Source: Linnemannia hyalina (lineage: Eukaryota > Mortierellomycota > Mortierellomycetes > Mortierellales > Mortierellaceae). From it: a stretch of 64,000 bases of DNA. The translations under genes and the position numbers were made by a program. Of the stretch, positions 46,656 through 58,100 are shown piece after piece. Every line of letters starts with the position of its first letter. Position 1 is the stretch's first letter. Location: the NCBI GenBank assembly GCA_019671135.1, contig JAHRHY010000025.1, positions 186,001-250,000 on the forward strand, read 5' to 3'. The notes under the pieces are model-generated. The model saw only the letters and a list, made by a program, of their open reading frames with translations. It did not search any database and had not been told where the DNA came from.

Positions 46656-47375
46656 CTAGCTGTTCTTCGCCCGTGACTTCGTCACAGCCTGCCTGACTCC
46701 GTCAGGCGTGTAAAGAGATAAAAGAAAGAAAGCAAATGAAAAGAGATATGTATATGTATTAAGGTATATAATGAAGATCTATGATAGTGCGGCAGAAAAA
46801 TAACGTTTCTGGTATAATAGCCAGGACTTGGTAGGAAAATGTTATCAGGGTCGGATAGAGGAAACAAAAAAGAGGGGCGTTGAGAGATAAAGACCATAAG
46901 GTTGTGAGGGTTGGAACACCTGGACAATGCAACGTAAAGTTGCCCATGCGAAAAGAGGTGGTGGGTTAAATAAATGCCAACAGTATTAAGAGTTGTGCTT
47001 ATGCTTTGTTGATAGCAAGAACAAATGTAGGACGAATGAGGAACTGCTGCCATATGAACTTGATTGTGCAAGAACTGTCATCATTGGAGTACAGAGGAAC
47101 TCGAGTGATGAGAACAATGTCGTCCGTGAAGGCGCCCGAGATAATCCTTGCCTCGATGAGAGTGTTCTTGAGATTTGATATGCGCATTCTTGTTCCGTTG
47201 CAAATTCCACGTTTGCTGTCGACATTTCGAAGAAGCATGATAGGCTGACCAACTTTGAGATTCAATTCGTGAGGAAGAAGACCTTGCGGTTGTTGAGATT
47301 CAGAAACTCGACGGGACAGTTGGTGGCAGCGTTAGAGTCAGCATCCAGAATGTAGTTGGCGGCCCCTCCATGTGC
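46656..47375 (-). mobile_element. Helitron relic: 3' terminus plus broken Pif1-like helicase end
   Basis: Read on the minus strand, the segment ends with two hairpins, GCCTGAC-GGA-GTCAGGC (46707-46691) and GTGAC-GAA-GTCAC (46685-46673). Thirteen bases then CTAG (46659-46656) follow, with host T next. That is the Helitron layout of a 3' hairpin, a short spacer and CTRR inserted before T. Upstream, at 47375-46890, are pieces of the C-terminal Pif1-type helicase of Helitron Rep/Hel proteins (LNLKVGQPIMLLRN, RGICNGTRMRISNL, then FSHGQLYVALSR). The 5' end was not found. Confidence 0.75.
46890..47375 (-). pseudogene. Helitron Pif1-like helicase C-terminal fragment (broken)
   Basis: The fragment shows the final helicase motifs (NLKVGQPIMLLRN and GQLYVALSR). 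It is disrupted by a frameshift before LLPHELNLKVG (about 47285), a stop codon right after INKA (about 47000), and a frameshift between INKA and the NTVGIYL segment. The N-terminal Rep and helicase motifs are absent. Confidence 0.75.
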
Positions 47376-47829
47376 GAAGGATATAAAAAAGCATATACAA
47401 AATATCCAAAGCCCAAGGAATGCAGTGTTGACTTCCATAGCTGATGTATCTCTTCACAGTCGGCAATAGAACCTGAAATAAAATAGCCGCAGATAGCACA
47501 TGATTTTTAAAAGTGTAATCTCTCCCCTGTATTTCACAACAAAGATACAGCTGAGGGTACAAGTGCTTTAGATGATCACATACAAGAAGTACTACCCTTA
47601 ATCTCGCAGTGAGGGATACAGTTTAATAGTAGATGAACATATTCAAGAGTTTGGTGTGCGAAAAATAGGAAGACTTTGTTGTTTGGAACATATCATGGTG
47701 TTTAGTAGGATAGTTAAACAAAAAATGTTACAATGGTTGTCTTACATGCTTGGTATCATATATACATTCTCATCTCATAGTCGCTATGGATATCGTCGAG
47801 ATCTACAGAGATGTAACAAACACCATATG

Positions 47830-48490
47830 ATAATTTGGACGTGAAAGACCTCCTTGCATGAGCATGGCACCAACTGCAAATTTGGAAGCATCACAATGGA
47901 CAGAGACGGGGCGAGATGGGTCAAAGATCACAAGGACAGGAGCCTGGGTCATGGCCTCTTTGAGGGCTTTGAAGGCGGATTCTTGCGGCAGGGACCAGAC
48001 GAACGGGGTTTCTTTTTCAGGAGTTCATTCAGCGGGGCGGCGATCTTGGCGAGATTGTGGATAAAACGACGGTAGTAGTTGACCAGGCCAAGGAACGACT
48101 GGACGTCATTCACACAGGTAAGGGCTGTCCAATCGACGATGGACTTGACTTTGCTTGGATCGACTGCAACACCGTAGCGGGAGATGATATGACCGAGGAA
48201 ACCGACTTCGGACTTGAAGAACTCACATTTCGACAATTTGGCATATAACTTGTTCTCTTCTAGTTTCCGCAGGACACGCTCGAGGTCGGCTTCATGCTGT
48301 TCTTCATTACCACTGAACGTCAGGATGTCATCCAGATAGATGATTACAATGGAGTCCAGTTCCTCTTTGAACACGTCGTTCATGAGGCACATGAAGGTCG
48401 CGGGAGCATTTGTCAAAGCGAAGGGGAGGACGAGGAACTCGTAAAGGCCATAACGAGTGCGAGAGTACATGCAGCAAACGCAGTTACAGT
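47830..48490 (-). pseudogene. Ty3/gypsy reverse transcriptase fragment
   Basis: This is part of a retrotransposon pol gene. Reverse transcriptase landmarks are RYGLYEFLVLPFALTNAPAT, the YLDD active-site box, LSKCEFFKSEVGFLGHIIS and FLGLVNYYRRFI. A frameshift after the KKK that follows NELL (about 48020) moves the RNase H-like continuation (VSVHCDASKFAVGAMLMQ) into another frame. The finger part of RT, integrase, gag and LTRs are missing. It ends abruptly at both sides. Confidence 0.85.
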
Positions 48491-48494
48491 AATG

Positions 48495-48715
48495 GCTTTT
48501 GGCGATCAAGTGTTTACTGTTCTTGACTGGCCAACCAAGCTTTCCAAGCCTCAACATCATCGAACACGTTTGGGCCTATATAAAATACCAAATCACCACG
48601 TACGAGCAGACCCTTTAAAAGCTTGCGGGAGCTTTGGAAGTGCGTGCAGGATATTTGGACAGGCCTTCCCGTTGAACTTGCTTCAGGAGTTTATACGAGA
48701 GCACGCCCATACGCA
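48495..48715 (+). pseudogene. Tc1/mariner-like transposase C-terminal fragment
   Basis: Immediately beside the gypsy fragment and on the opposite strand. The DDE-transposase tail is recognisable in two frames. SLNIIEHVWAYIKYQ (about 48546-48590) is the usual LNxIExxW motif containing the last catalytic acid. ELWKCVQDIWTGLPVE (about 48628-48675) is the following helix. At least two frameshifts and a stop separate them, so it is inactive. Confidence 0.65.
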
Positions 48716-49189
48716 TGAGGAAGTCGCTCTGAAAAAAAAGAGCCCACATAGATTATTGAAGGGCCTTGGCCCATTTCCTCCTTTTCTCTCTCTGTCCCCC
48801 CCTCCTTTTCCTTACCACACACTCGCACACGTTCTCACCAATCAAAAAAGGCGGCTGGGTCAATTTAAACACGCGAATGTTCCAATCAAACGCGCTTCCA
48901 CAAAATTAAATGGCTGAAACCCCGTCTCTGAAAGGCTGCTCGCCTACTCTTACGCTTACTCGGCTATTAATTATTGCTACTTGGTTGTAGCAAATTGCAT
49001 TCCTTTAGCAAAAATGCCACTCCGTAGTTTATGCGCGTATCATGTAGCCAAACACGCTAATCCTTGCTCAAGTGCCAAACAACCTAAAATAAATCTCTTC
49101 TCACTTTATGAACAGAAAATAATATACTACAAAAAACAAGACTCCCCTTTGCACCTTACCTCATTCCCCCTCTCCCTCCCTCAGTGTAT
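48716..49189. other. Intergenic, 3' flank of ALFY gene
   Basis: No gene recognised between the transposase relic and the ALFY stop codon. The sequence is AT-rich with a pyrimidine-rich stretch at 48770-48830. Confidence 0.5.
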
Positions 49190-52100
49190 CTATCCCATAA
49201 GCTCCTTCAACTTGCCACCCGAACACCTAAAGCAGAACCGTGCCTGCTTCTCAGCAAATCCCGAGATGGGCACAAACGTGCATGTTCCACAGAAGATGCC
49301 TCCGCACGTCTTGCAGTTGAACCTCCGCTCGAGCAAGGGGAATCGTGTCTGGCAATTCACACAGACCGTGTCACGGCCTGGTTGCATCCAATGAGTGCAT
49401 CCACTGCCATCGGGCAACACCCAGACGTGAACCCTTCCAAGAGAATCTCCAGTGTACAATGCTCTCCGTGCACTAAGAGAAGTAGCGAAAGTTACAAAAA
49501 TGTTAGAACGATGTTTGCAGATATTGCCACATAATGCATCAATCAACGAAGCAACAACAAAGACATTAAATATACCTGGAGATGTATAGGGAGACAATGT
49601 TAGGGATGAGCCCACCGTCGATCCTCAACCGATCTTCATACGTGTAAGCCTGACGGAGTCGTAATGCCCACTTGGCACTCCTGGGCTTATCACTACCCGC
49701 CACCGCGACAAGCTGAGATGACTGGCGAGTCCGTGATCCAGAAGTAAGAGAGTCGTCCTCTCCGGCTGCAATCGACAAATTCGATATCGAGAGTCCAGAT
49801 GCTGTAACCAGTTCTGGAAGACCGCCAGTCTCATGACTTCCATTCTCCGTGCCGTTCATTTCCACAACAGCCACGGGGGTGACCGCCAGGTTATCGGTGG
49901 AGAGGGGCATCGAGTCTACAGAGCTCTGGAGCGAGCTGATCGATAAGTTGTTGCTAGTGCTGGACCTGCCACCTTGCTGGTGACCCGCTCCACCCTGTGT
50001 CGCCGTTGTCTTCTGGTACTCAGCGTCAATGACAGCCTTCTCCCAGACCTTGATAATTCCGCGGCGGTGACTCGTCAACACAATCTCCCTCGACAACCAC
50101 TCTCCTGTCTTTCCAGAGTAGAACACACAGTCCAAGATCGGGTCTCCAATCTGGGTCGTGTACTTTTGAAGGATCATGTCTCCATTGACAGTCCAAAGTC
50201 TCAACACTGGTCCTGAGCATGTCGCAATATCGCCTGTCGCGTCGTTGATTGCCACAACGCGGACACCATCCTCATGTCGACCCAACTGTCGCACATATTC
50301 CAGACGGTTGAGATCCCAAATGATGCAAGACTTGTCCTCTGAGCCGGAGACAATGATCGAGTAAGCAACCGAGATCGCCACTGCATGAACAGTCTCTCGA
50401 TGGCCGCGGAGACACTTCATCAACTTGAGCTCATACGAGCGACCTTGAACGATCCTCCACACACAAACGACAGTATCTCGAGAGATTGTGACAATGGTAC
50501 GGTCATCCGCCCACTTGACGCCGGTAATCGCCTCCAAGTGGACGTTCTCAAAGATACCAAGAATCTTGTTCGTCTCCGTCTGGTAGAGACGCACCGAGTT
50601 GTCGGAGAAGCCCCACTCGACATACTTGCTGCATCCATAGGGCTCGTATGCACGCTGACTGTGGCCAACGAACGCCTTGTCGCCCTGGTAAATAATATCT
50701 CCCACAGGCAATCCAATGTCTATTAGTAATCGAAAAGTGTGACGAAGCAAAATGTTAGGAAAAAGAGCTCAATATATATCAATCAATGAAAGCTGTTGCG
50801 AAGTGTTACCTCTGACGGGGTTGACAGACTGGGTCAAGTATTCGGCATGACTGGCAAGGTGGTAGTAGTTGGGGCTCAGAGGGTCCCTGTTGGGTGGAAG
50901 ACGAGGACCATGTGGCTTCCTGAAGAGCTGACGCGGAGTCTGTCCAAAGTTGTGAATGATACCGATAGTCGCCGACTTTTGAATAGGGTCGTCAATGGTA
51001 TCTAGATCGATGGCACCTTCGTACGACAAGTGATGGAACACATTCACAGCGCGGACAGATTCTGGGCCTTGCTGCTTGTGTCCAAAGATCAGGTCGATCC
51101 ACTCGTGAAGGTGGGCAGAGACATACTCACACTCCAGGGCCTCGCGATGCTTCTCGATAAAGACCTTGGGATCATCCTTGGCCCAAGGAGGCAATGCGAC
51201 ATGATCAATCTGCTCGCCAGTCGTCTGCAAGGTACCAAAATTGAACTCGTTGGAGTTCATCAGGAACTCGGGCAGGTAGAAGAACTCTGGGATAAGTTCA
51301 CGCACATCAGACATGGTCTTCTGCGAGGCCGAGACCCAGGACTTTCCGATCGAGTGGAACAAACGGTCGGCATGATCAAACTGGCCACCCTGGAGTTTCA
51401 GGTACTCATGAGTGAAGGGCTCCAGACGGATCAAGTACGAGCACACGATCATCGCCGAAGAGTAATGAGTTCCGTAATGGAAAGGTGGAGTCCTGTCATC
51501 ACCTCCGTCCCATGTGTGGTACCGGTCGTTAAAGTCTTTCTCACGATCAGGCGATTGAGCACCCATAGGCCGAGAGAGGTCGCGGAAGGTCTTGGGGTTG
51601 GTGAGGTCGAGTTCCGCGCTGGTGTAGTCTGCCAAGATCCAAGGGAAGACGGGGTACTGCGTCAGGTCGTTGTAGGTCCTTCCTGCCATAGTGTTGAGGT
51701 GCATCAGGTACTGGAAGTTGGAAATTTCGTGCTTTTCCCACTTGGCCGTGATGTCCGCGATGGACGAAGGGGCGAAAATGTTTGCCAACTTGGACCCGAG
51801 TGAGGAAGGAGCCTGGTTATTGTTGCTGTTGGGATCGACCATAGCCGAGCGATCACCGACTTGAAGGCTGTTGTTGGCGAGCGATCCCACGCGGCTGGCG
51901 AGTTGGTTGTAGACAATGTCACGCTGTTGAAGGTTGAGATTGATCAGGTAGTTGCGACCATCGACAAAGAACAGCTCGAGAGCGACGTTGCGCAACAAGT
52001 AGCGGCGACGGTGCACTTCCTTAATGTCCTCGAAACGCCACTTCCTGCACTGATGGCGAACCTCCGAAGTGTCAGCCTCAGGCTGAGATACAGGTGGGTT

Positions 52101-55100
52101 GTTGGAGGCCAACAGCTGCAAGTACTGGTCTCGCTCAGAGTCCGCAACCTCGCTGATGTCGACAACCTCGCCATCCATCTTCTGGAAATAGTTGTCGATG
52201 AGGTACATGTTGTGCTTGCAAAGCAGAAGCAAGCCTTCAACTGCATCCAGGCCAGTGACTCGACTCATGTTGTACACCTCGTAAACCACATCGCCGGCCT
52301 CAAGAAGTCGAAGGATCTTGCGGTTGGCTGCCTCCTCAAAAGCCGGCTCGGCATCGCGATCGTCGTCATCCGCTTCAGCGGTAACAGACTCGCCATTTTC
52401 GGTCGTCGATCCTTCTTCCTGCTCAGGGACAGTTGCGGTCTCTGATCCGGAAGTGGAGGCGGTATCATGAACGAGAGTGCTTTCGCCTGCACTATCGACA
52501 TCACTCCTTGCTTCCGGAAGTTTGTCCACTGAGGAGGCAACAGAAGCAACATCGGCGTCCTTCAGCTTGTCAATCTTGCTCTTGGGCAGAGCAGAGGCTT
52601 GCAATGGCAATGGACTTGACTTGATGTTCTTGGGAATGCTCAGGCTGGAGATTTTGGCATCCACCGAGGCTGATGATCCACCCTGCTTGGGCAAGTACTC
52701 CTCTGACTTTCTCTCCTCAACTCGCAGCTTGCGACGCATACGGGACCGGGCCTCGGTAAAGTCAAGTCTCCATCTTGTAGGAGGCGTGAGCGCGCTAGCG
52801 CCATCCTTCTCCTCCCAGATGGCTCCCTTTCTGCAGACATCGCGGACCAGGTTCTTCCATTCGTTCTTGACAAAGCGAACGTGGTCGTCAAGATCCTGGA
52901 GCGACTTGGCGTACCGGACTTCCTCCATTTCCTGAATGCTGCGCGTCCAGCTAAGCGTCCTGAGTTTGCACTGTTGAAGAATGTTGCGCTCGAGATGTTG
53001 GCGACGGAAGAGTCGCTTCAGCTTTTGGGTTCTGCGGTTGTACTGCTGTCGCTGCGAGTCTTCACCGACGCGAGTCTCAATCGACATCATAGCATCCCAA
53101 GACTTGCGGAAATCGATAAAGATCATTTCCAGCTCGGGAGAGTGAGCAGCGCGCCACCTGACGAACTCAGGGTAGTTCTATATCGTTAGGGAAACAAATG
53201 TAAAGTGCTGGTTAGTGTGCGAGCATACGGCATTCATATGTTGATTCATGCAAGACCTCAACACTATTTTCACTACAAAATTACCCCTTCGACAAGAGCG
53301 CTGTAGCCTTCGTCTGCAGAATCCTCGTCGTCGCTTGGGTTCGTTGGTCTGAGCTTCAGCAGCCCAGAAGCCTCCACAGGGCGCATCAAGAACACCAGCT
53401 TGATGAGAATCATCATGTTGGATCTCGTCTTGGCGTCTGCGTCAGGGAGGAAGGAGAACAAGTGAAGGATCAGACACTTCATGAACTCGACGTCGCCGGG
53501 GCTGTTGCTCAGAAGGATCTTTTGGAAGTAGATACACTTGTCCAAGAGCGCCTCCAGTTTTGATGTCTGAATCTCATGACCGATTTGGCACTGCCCGAGG
53601 GTGAAGCAGACAAGGCGGTAGAGCAAGGAAGTCAATTGGGTCTTGACTGCGTCAGGGCGAGATGGTTGAGTAGGAGTGGCTGAAGGAACGGCGGCTGACT
53701 CGGGTGAGATGATTTCGAGGACGTTGGCGATGAGATCAAACTGGATGAGGTACGATCCAACGAACCAGCCCTGGCATGTCAGGTCGACGATGAGCTCGCA
53801 GAACAGAACCACGTTGGCCATGACGCGACTGTCAGCCAACGCCTCGGGCTGCGCCTGAATGTTTTGCTCCAAGCCGATGACCACGTGCCCTAGTAGGAAG
53901 CTCTGGAAGTAGATCTGGTGATCTACAAAGATTCGAATATGATTTCATAAACAAAAAAATCAATTAGTATTTCTATTGCTTGCTTCAAATCGACCAAGAC
54001 AAGACAATACAAAACAAGATGCTATATCTCATTTCCTTTTTACCTTTGTATGCTGGTGGGCATGATTGCAGCAGCAGATCGATTGCTGCCAAGGACCGAA
54101 GAGCCGGGTCAAGAATAGAGTCGATCGAGATTACGACAATGAGCTTGAGAAGTGACAATGCAATGGGTTCCTGCACAACCTTAAGATCGACATCTCGCAC
54201 ACGACCCATGCTAATGTTTGAAGCCGTCCTTCTGAAAGTTCCCTCAGAAAAGGTCTGCGAAACCTGAAGAGACGACGCCTGGGCGGCCGTCAAGGAAAGG
54301 CTCGAGGTGGCCGCGGTAGGAGTGCCAAGTGCAGTCGCAAACGTCACCGTGGGGGAACCAGTGGTAGGGGAAGATTCAGATCGAGTGCTGGTTGTCGTTA
54401 AGGCAGACTCGGGTTCCAGTGTAGGTTCGGTAGAGGCTGCGAAGGACGACATGGACGAATGCTTAGAGGAGGTCCGTCCCGACGTCCGCCTTGCCAAAGA
54501 AGTTGCCCCAGATTCTGGGTCACTGGTGACTGGGGCAGTTGCAGATGAAGGTGAATCCGTTGTCGTCCTGGCTGAAGCTGGCTCAGAATCCAAGTAGTCC
54601 AGCTCGAGTTCAGCCGCCATAGCCTTGCCACTGTGGCAGATGAACGGAAACAGAATACTTGCCAGATCATCAATAAAGTCCTGCCGGACAAAGATCTCCT
54701 TGAAGGTCCTGGAGGATGATTGCATCTCCGAGAAAAAGTCGATCAATGTCTGGTAGGTCTCCACAACTCTTCCAGCACGCTCCTGATCCGCACGCGACTT
54801 ACTGTTGGCTGGGGTAACGGCAGCAGCAACTCCGTTCTTGAGCATAATCATCAATGTGGGCAAAATATCGGGGCATGGGACACGACCAGTTGCCTCAATA
54901 GAGTCACCATAGAGCATGTGAAGCGTCTCATTGTCCAGAGGTGCCCTCAGTGGAACATCACAGACATCCACTCCCAGAAGAATGCAAATGACGACGTGGA
55001 TCATGGGCACCACGTTCCAGAACTGAGGAATGTAGGACTGCAAGACCAGGAATCCATACGAGTTCCTGAACTTGGAGAGGTAGTTGGGGCCCTGGGTGTA

Positions 55101-58100
55101 AAGCAGACGACACAAGATCCTCATCGAAAGAACGGCGCCGTAGGGGTTGCCCGAGTTCTCGATAAAGAGAAGGGTCCACTTGTTGGTAATGGTAGTGGCA
55201 AACTTGTGGACATAGTCCACGTTGCCACGCTCACAGAGAATCTGTTCCAGCATCTCCATGATGGCATTGCCCATAGCAGCATATCGAAGGGTCGACGGGA
55301 CAACAAACTCCTTGGGGTCAAAGACAATATCGACATTGAGGGAGGCCTTGGTCGCCTCCAACTCCTCAGCCTTGATCTCCGTATGTTTCTGCGACGACAC
55401 TGACATGGTGCGATTGGGAACAGCTAGTGTGGTTCAGAAACGTTTGTTTGTTAGGACAAAGTTCTTGAGTAAGAGAATGATGGATACCGTGCCACAAATG
55501 CAAAAATGATAGATTATTACTCTGCTTCAACGTCGAAACAAGAAATGTGGCCAAGTTTCGGACAGTTTCCGTCGAGAAGTGGTTAAAGACAACGGTCTTC
55601 ATGGCATCAACGTAGTGAGGAAGTTGAACGACGGGGTAGTTTCCTGTCCGCAGAGGCGTTAGCATCTTCTTCACCACGTCTATGTTGTCGAAGGTCGGCA
55701 ATAGCGTGAGAGTCGTGTTAGCTGTGTATGATCATGCGTTTTACATTCCACGATGTTGTCAAAGAGGAGCAAGTCGTGAACTTACGCATGGTGCTGAGCC
55801 GCTTCACATTAAGCGATGATTTGTGACTGTGCTGTAAAAAGATCTTGAACTGCTCCAGATGCAGCAGCTGGATCTCTGTGTCGGTCTTTCGCCAAATGTC
55901 CATATCCAGCATCAGGTGGCGGAAGGCGAACGAGTTGGTAATCACAGAGTCACTATTGATGACAAGTGACAACATAATGGTTAGAATTGTCGAGCTCGGC
56001 GAATATGGTTCGGCAACCATTTCTAGCCAAAAAAAAAAAAGAAAAAAAAAAAACATACTCGGGGTACTCCAAGTCCATTCCGACGACACTGAGCAGTGTG
56101 TTCATCATCTCGATCGAGAATAATGCCTTCTTCTGCTTCAGGATGTAGCCCAGAATCTCGTAACCAAAGATACGCTCCATGTCCTCCGAGTTTCTCCAGC
56201 TACATCTGATAAGCTGGTCCAGCAACAGCACGGCCTTCTCAAGAGTAGCCGTATCCTATAAAATTGTAGAAGTAACAGTTCACGCATAAGCACATTGCTC
56301 TGTAGTTTCATGCGCATGAGAGAATGATGTTGTTTTGTTGAAAATACCTTGGCACTCTCGACGATCCTCAGGGCAACGACACAGCCTCCGACCTTCCAGA
56401 TAGAGTCGTCCAATCCGCGAGGAGCAGCAACAAGAGGGTTGCCAACCAAAATTCCAATGGCTGACAGAGGGTTGATGCCGCGTTGAATCCTGGGAATCGC
56501 AGAGTTGAACAAAATCCTGCAGAACTGGTCCTTCTGAAGAATGCCAGCCATCGTGCCGACTGTCCTAGTGTCTGCACTGTCCAAGAGGTTGCTTCCGGAG
56601 AATGCAAAGACTAGCTTGTCTTCTGGGATACTGTTGCCAATGGTGCCTCGAATAGCGTTCATCAACGCGACTTGCTCCTCGTGGTTACGACTGCTAGGCG
56701 AGGAGCGACGACGAGCGAGCTCCAGGTTGATGTTCAGCGCAGTGGAGGTCTCGTAGGTCTGGAACTTGCCAAGAGAGTCCTGGAAGTTGCCGTGGTACCG
56801 TGGGCTTAGGTTGTAAAGAACGTCCATGATCTGGACATCTAGGGGCTCATCCACAAGGTAGCAAGGGCCCAAGTTCCAGGAGAGAGTGGAGCCTTCCCTC
56901 TTGGCTGTCATCTTGGGCTTTTGGTGTCGACCAAGATATCCCTTGACTTCGCCGCTGGGAGAGTTAAGGTAACCGCACTTGATCTTGTCGCCTAGAATAC
57001 CATCGATGTAGACCGACAGTGACCCTCCTGGAATGCTCATCTTCGGCTTGGCATGCACTAAGGCTAGGTGATACCATCGTCCAATCTCGAATGAAAAGTT
57101 GAACACGACAGAGTGGTGGTGCGACACGCTTACAACCAGTTTGTGACTCTCGGGCTCGATCTGCACGCTGAGGAAGCATCGCTGATCCTCGTCCGAAATC
57201 TCGAGAATCTGAATCGGCAGCTCTTCGTCAAACGACTCGATACAGAGCCATGCCAGGAAGGTGTAGCCGTTAGTTGGAGGAAAGCTGTGTGAGCCCAAGG
57301 ACCGCAGATCCAAACGACTATACCCGTCGAATTGCACAAAGCTGGGCCACCGCGAATGGGTAACTCCATGCAACAACATGTCCAAGAGTCCTGAACACTC
57401 GCCAAAGGAGATCTGCTTGGTGGCGCTGAACTTCTCCATTAGATAGCGGAACCCGACCGACGACATCCCCATCTCGATCAAACGTTTGGAGAGTCGAATC
57501 ATGATGTCGCGCATGACATTGCCACTGACATCCATCGATTGGTCTTCCTCTGCGCCATTGTCAATCTGAAGTGGTGGGTTGTCGAAGAGGGCTTTGAGGA
57601 GCTCGTCCAACATCCCCGTTTGTCCCATCAGAACCTGGTTTCTCCGATTGGCGCATGACAACGCAAACAGCGACATCATGACACAGAAGGCGAGCGACTC
57701 CTGGTCCTGCAAGCCCATGCATATCCTCCAGATGCCGAGAACGACGTGGGGGTTTTGTACACAGATCTTGGGGCTGTTGAGCCACTTGGCAACCATCTCT
57801 GGCGCTTGCTCGACCTCCTCGGGGTCATTGAAGATGTGGAGAACTGACTCGTTTTGGATCGCGAATGAGAAAAGAATGCCAAACATGCTAGGAGCATCGC
57901 CCTTGGGTCCAAAGACGCCGGTCAGTTGCAGGGCGTCTGCCAGAGAACCAAAGCCGATGTGCTCCTCAAAATAGCTGCTATTGCCCGCATGATCCCGCAT
58001 AGACTCCGAGAGAACGGAGAAGACCTTAGTGAGCAACTCGATCATATCCTCCTTGGTCGGGATTCTCTCGTCAGTCTGTGGGTCTCTCCGTTGCCTGCGC

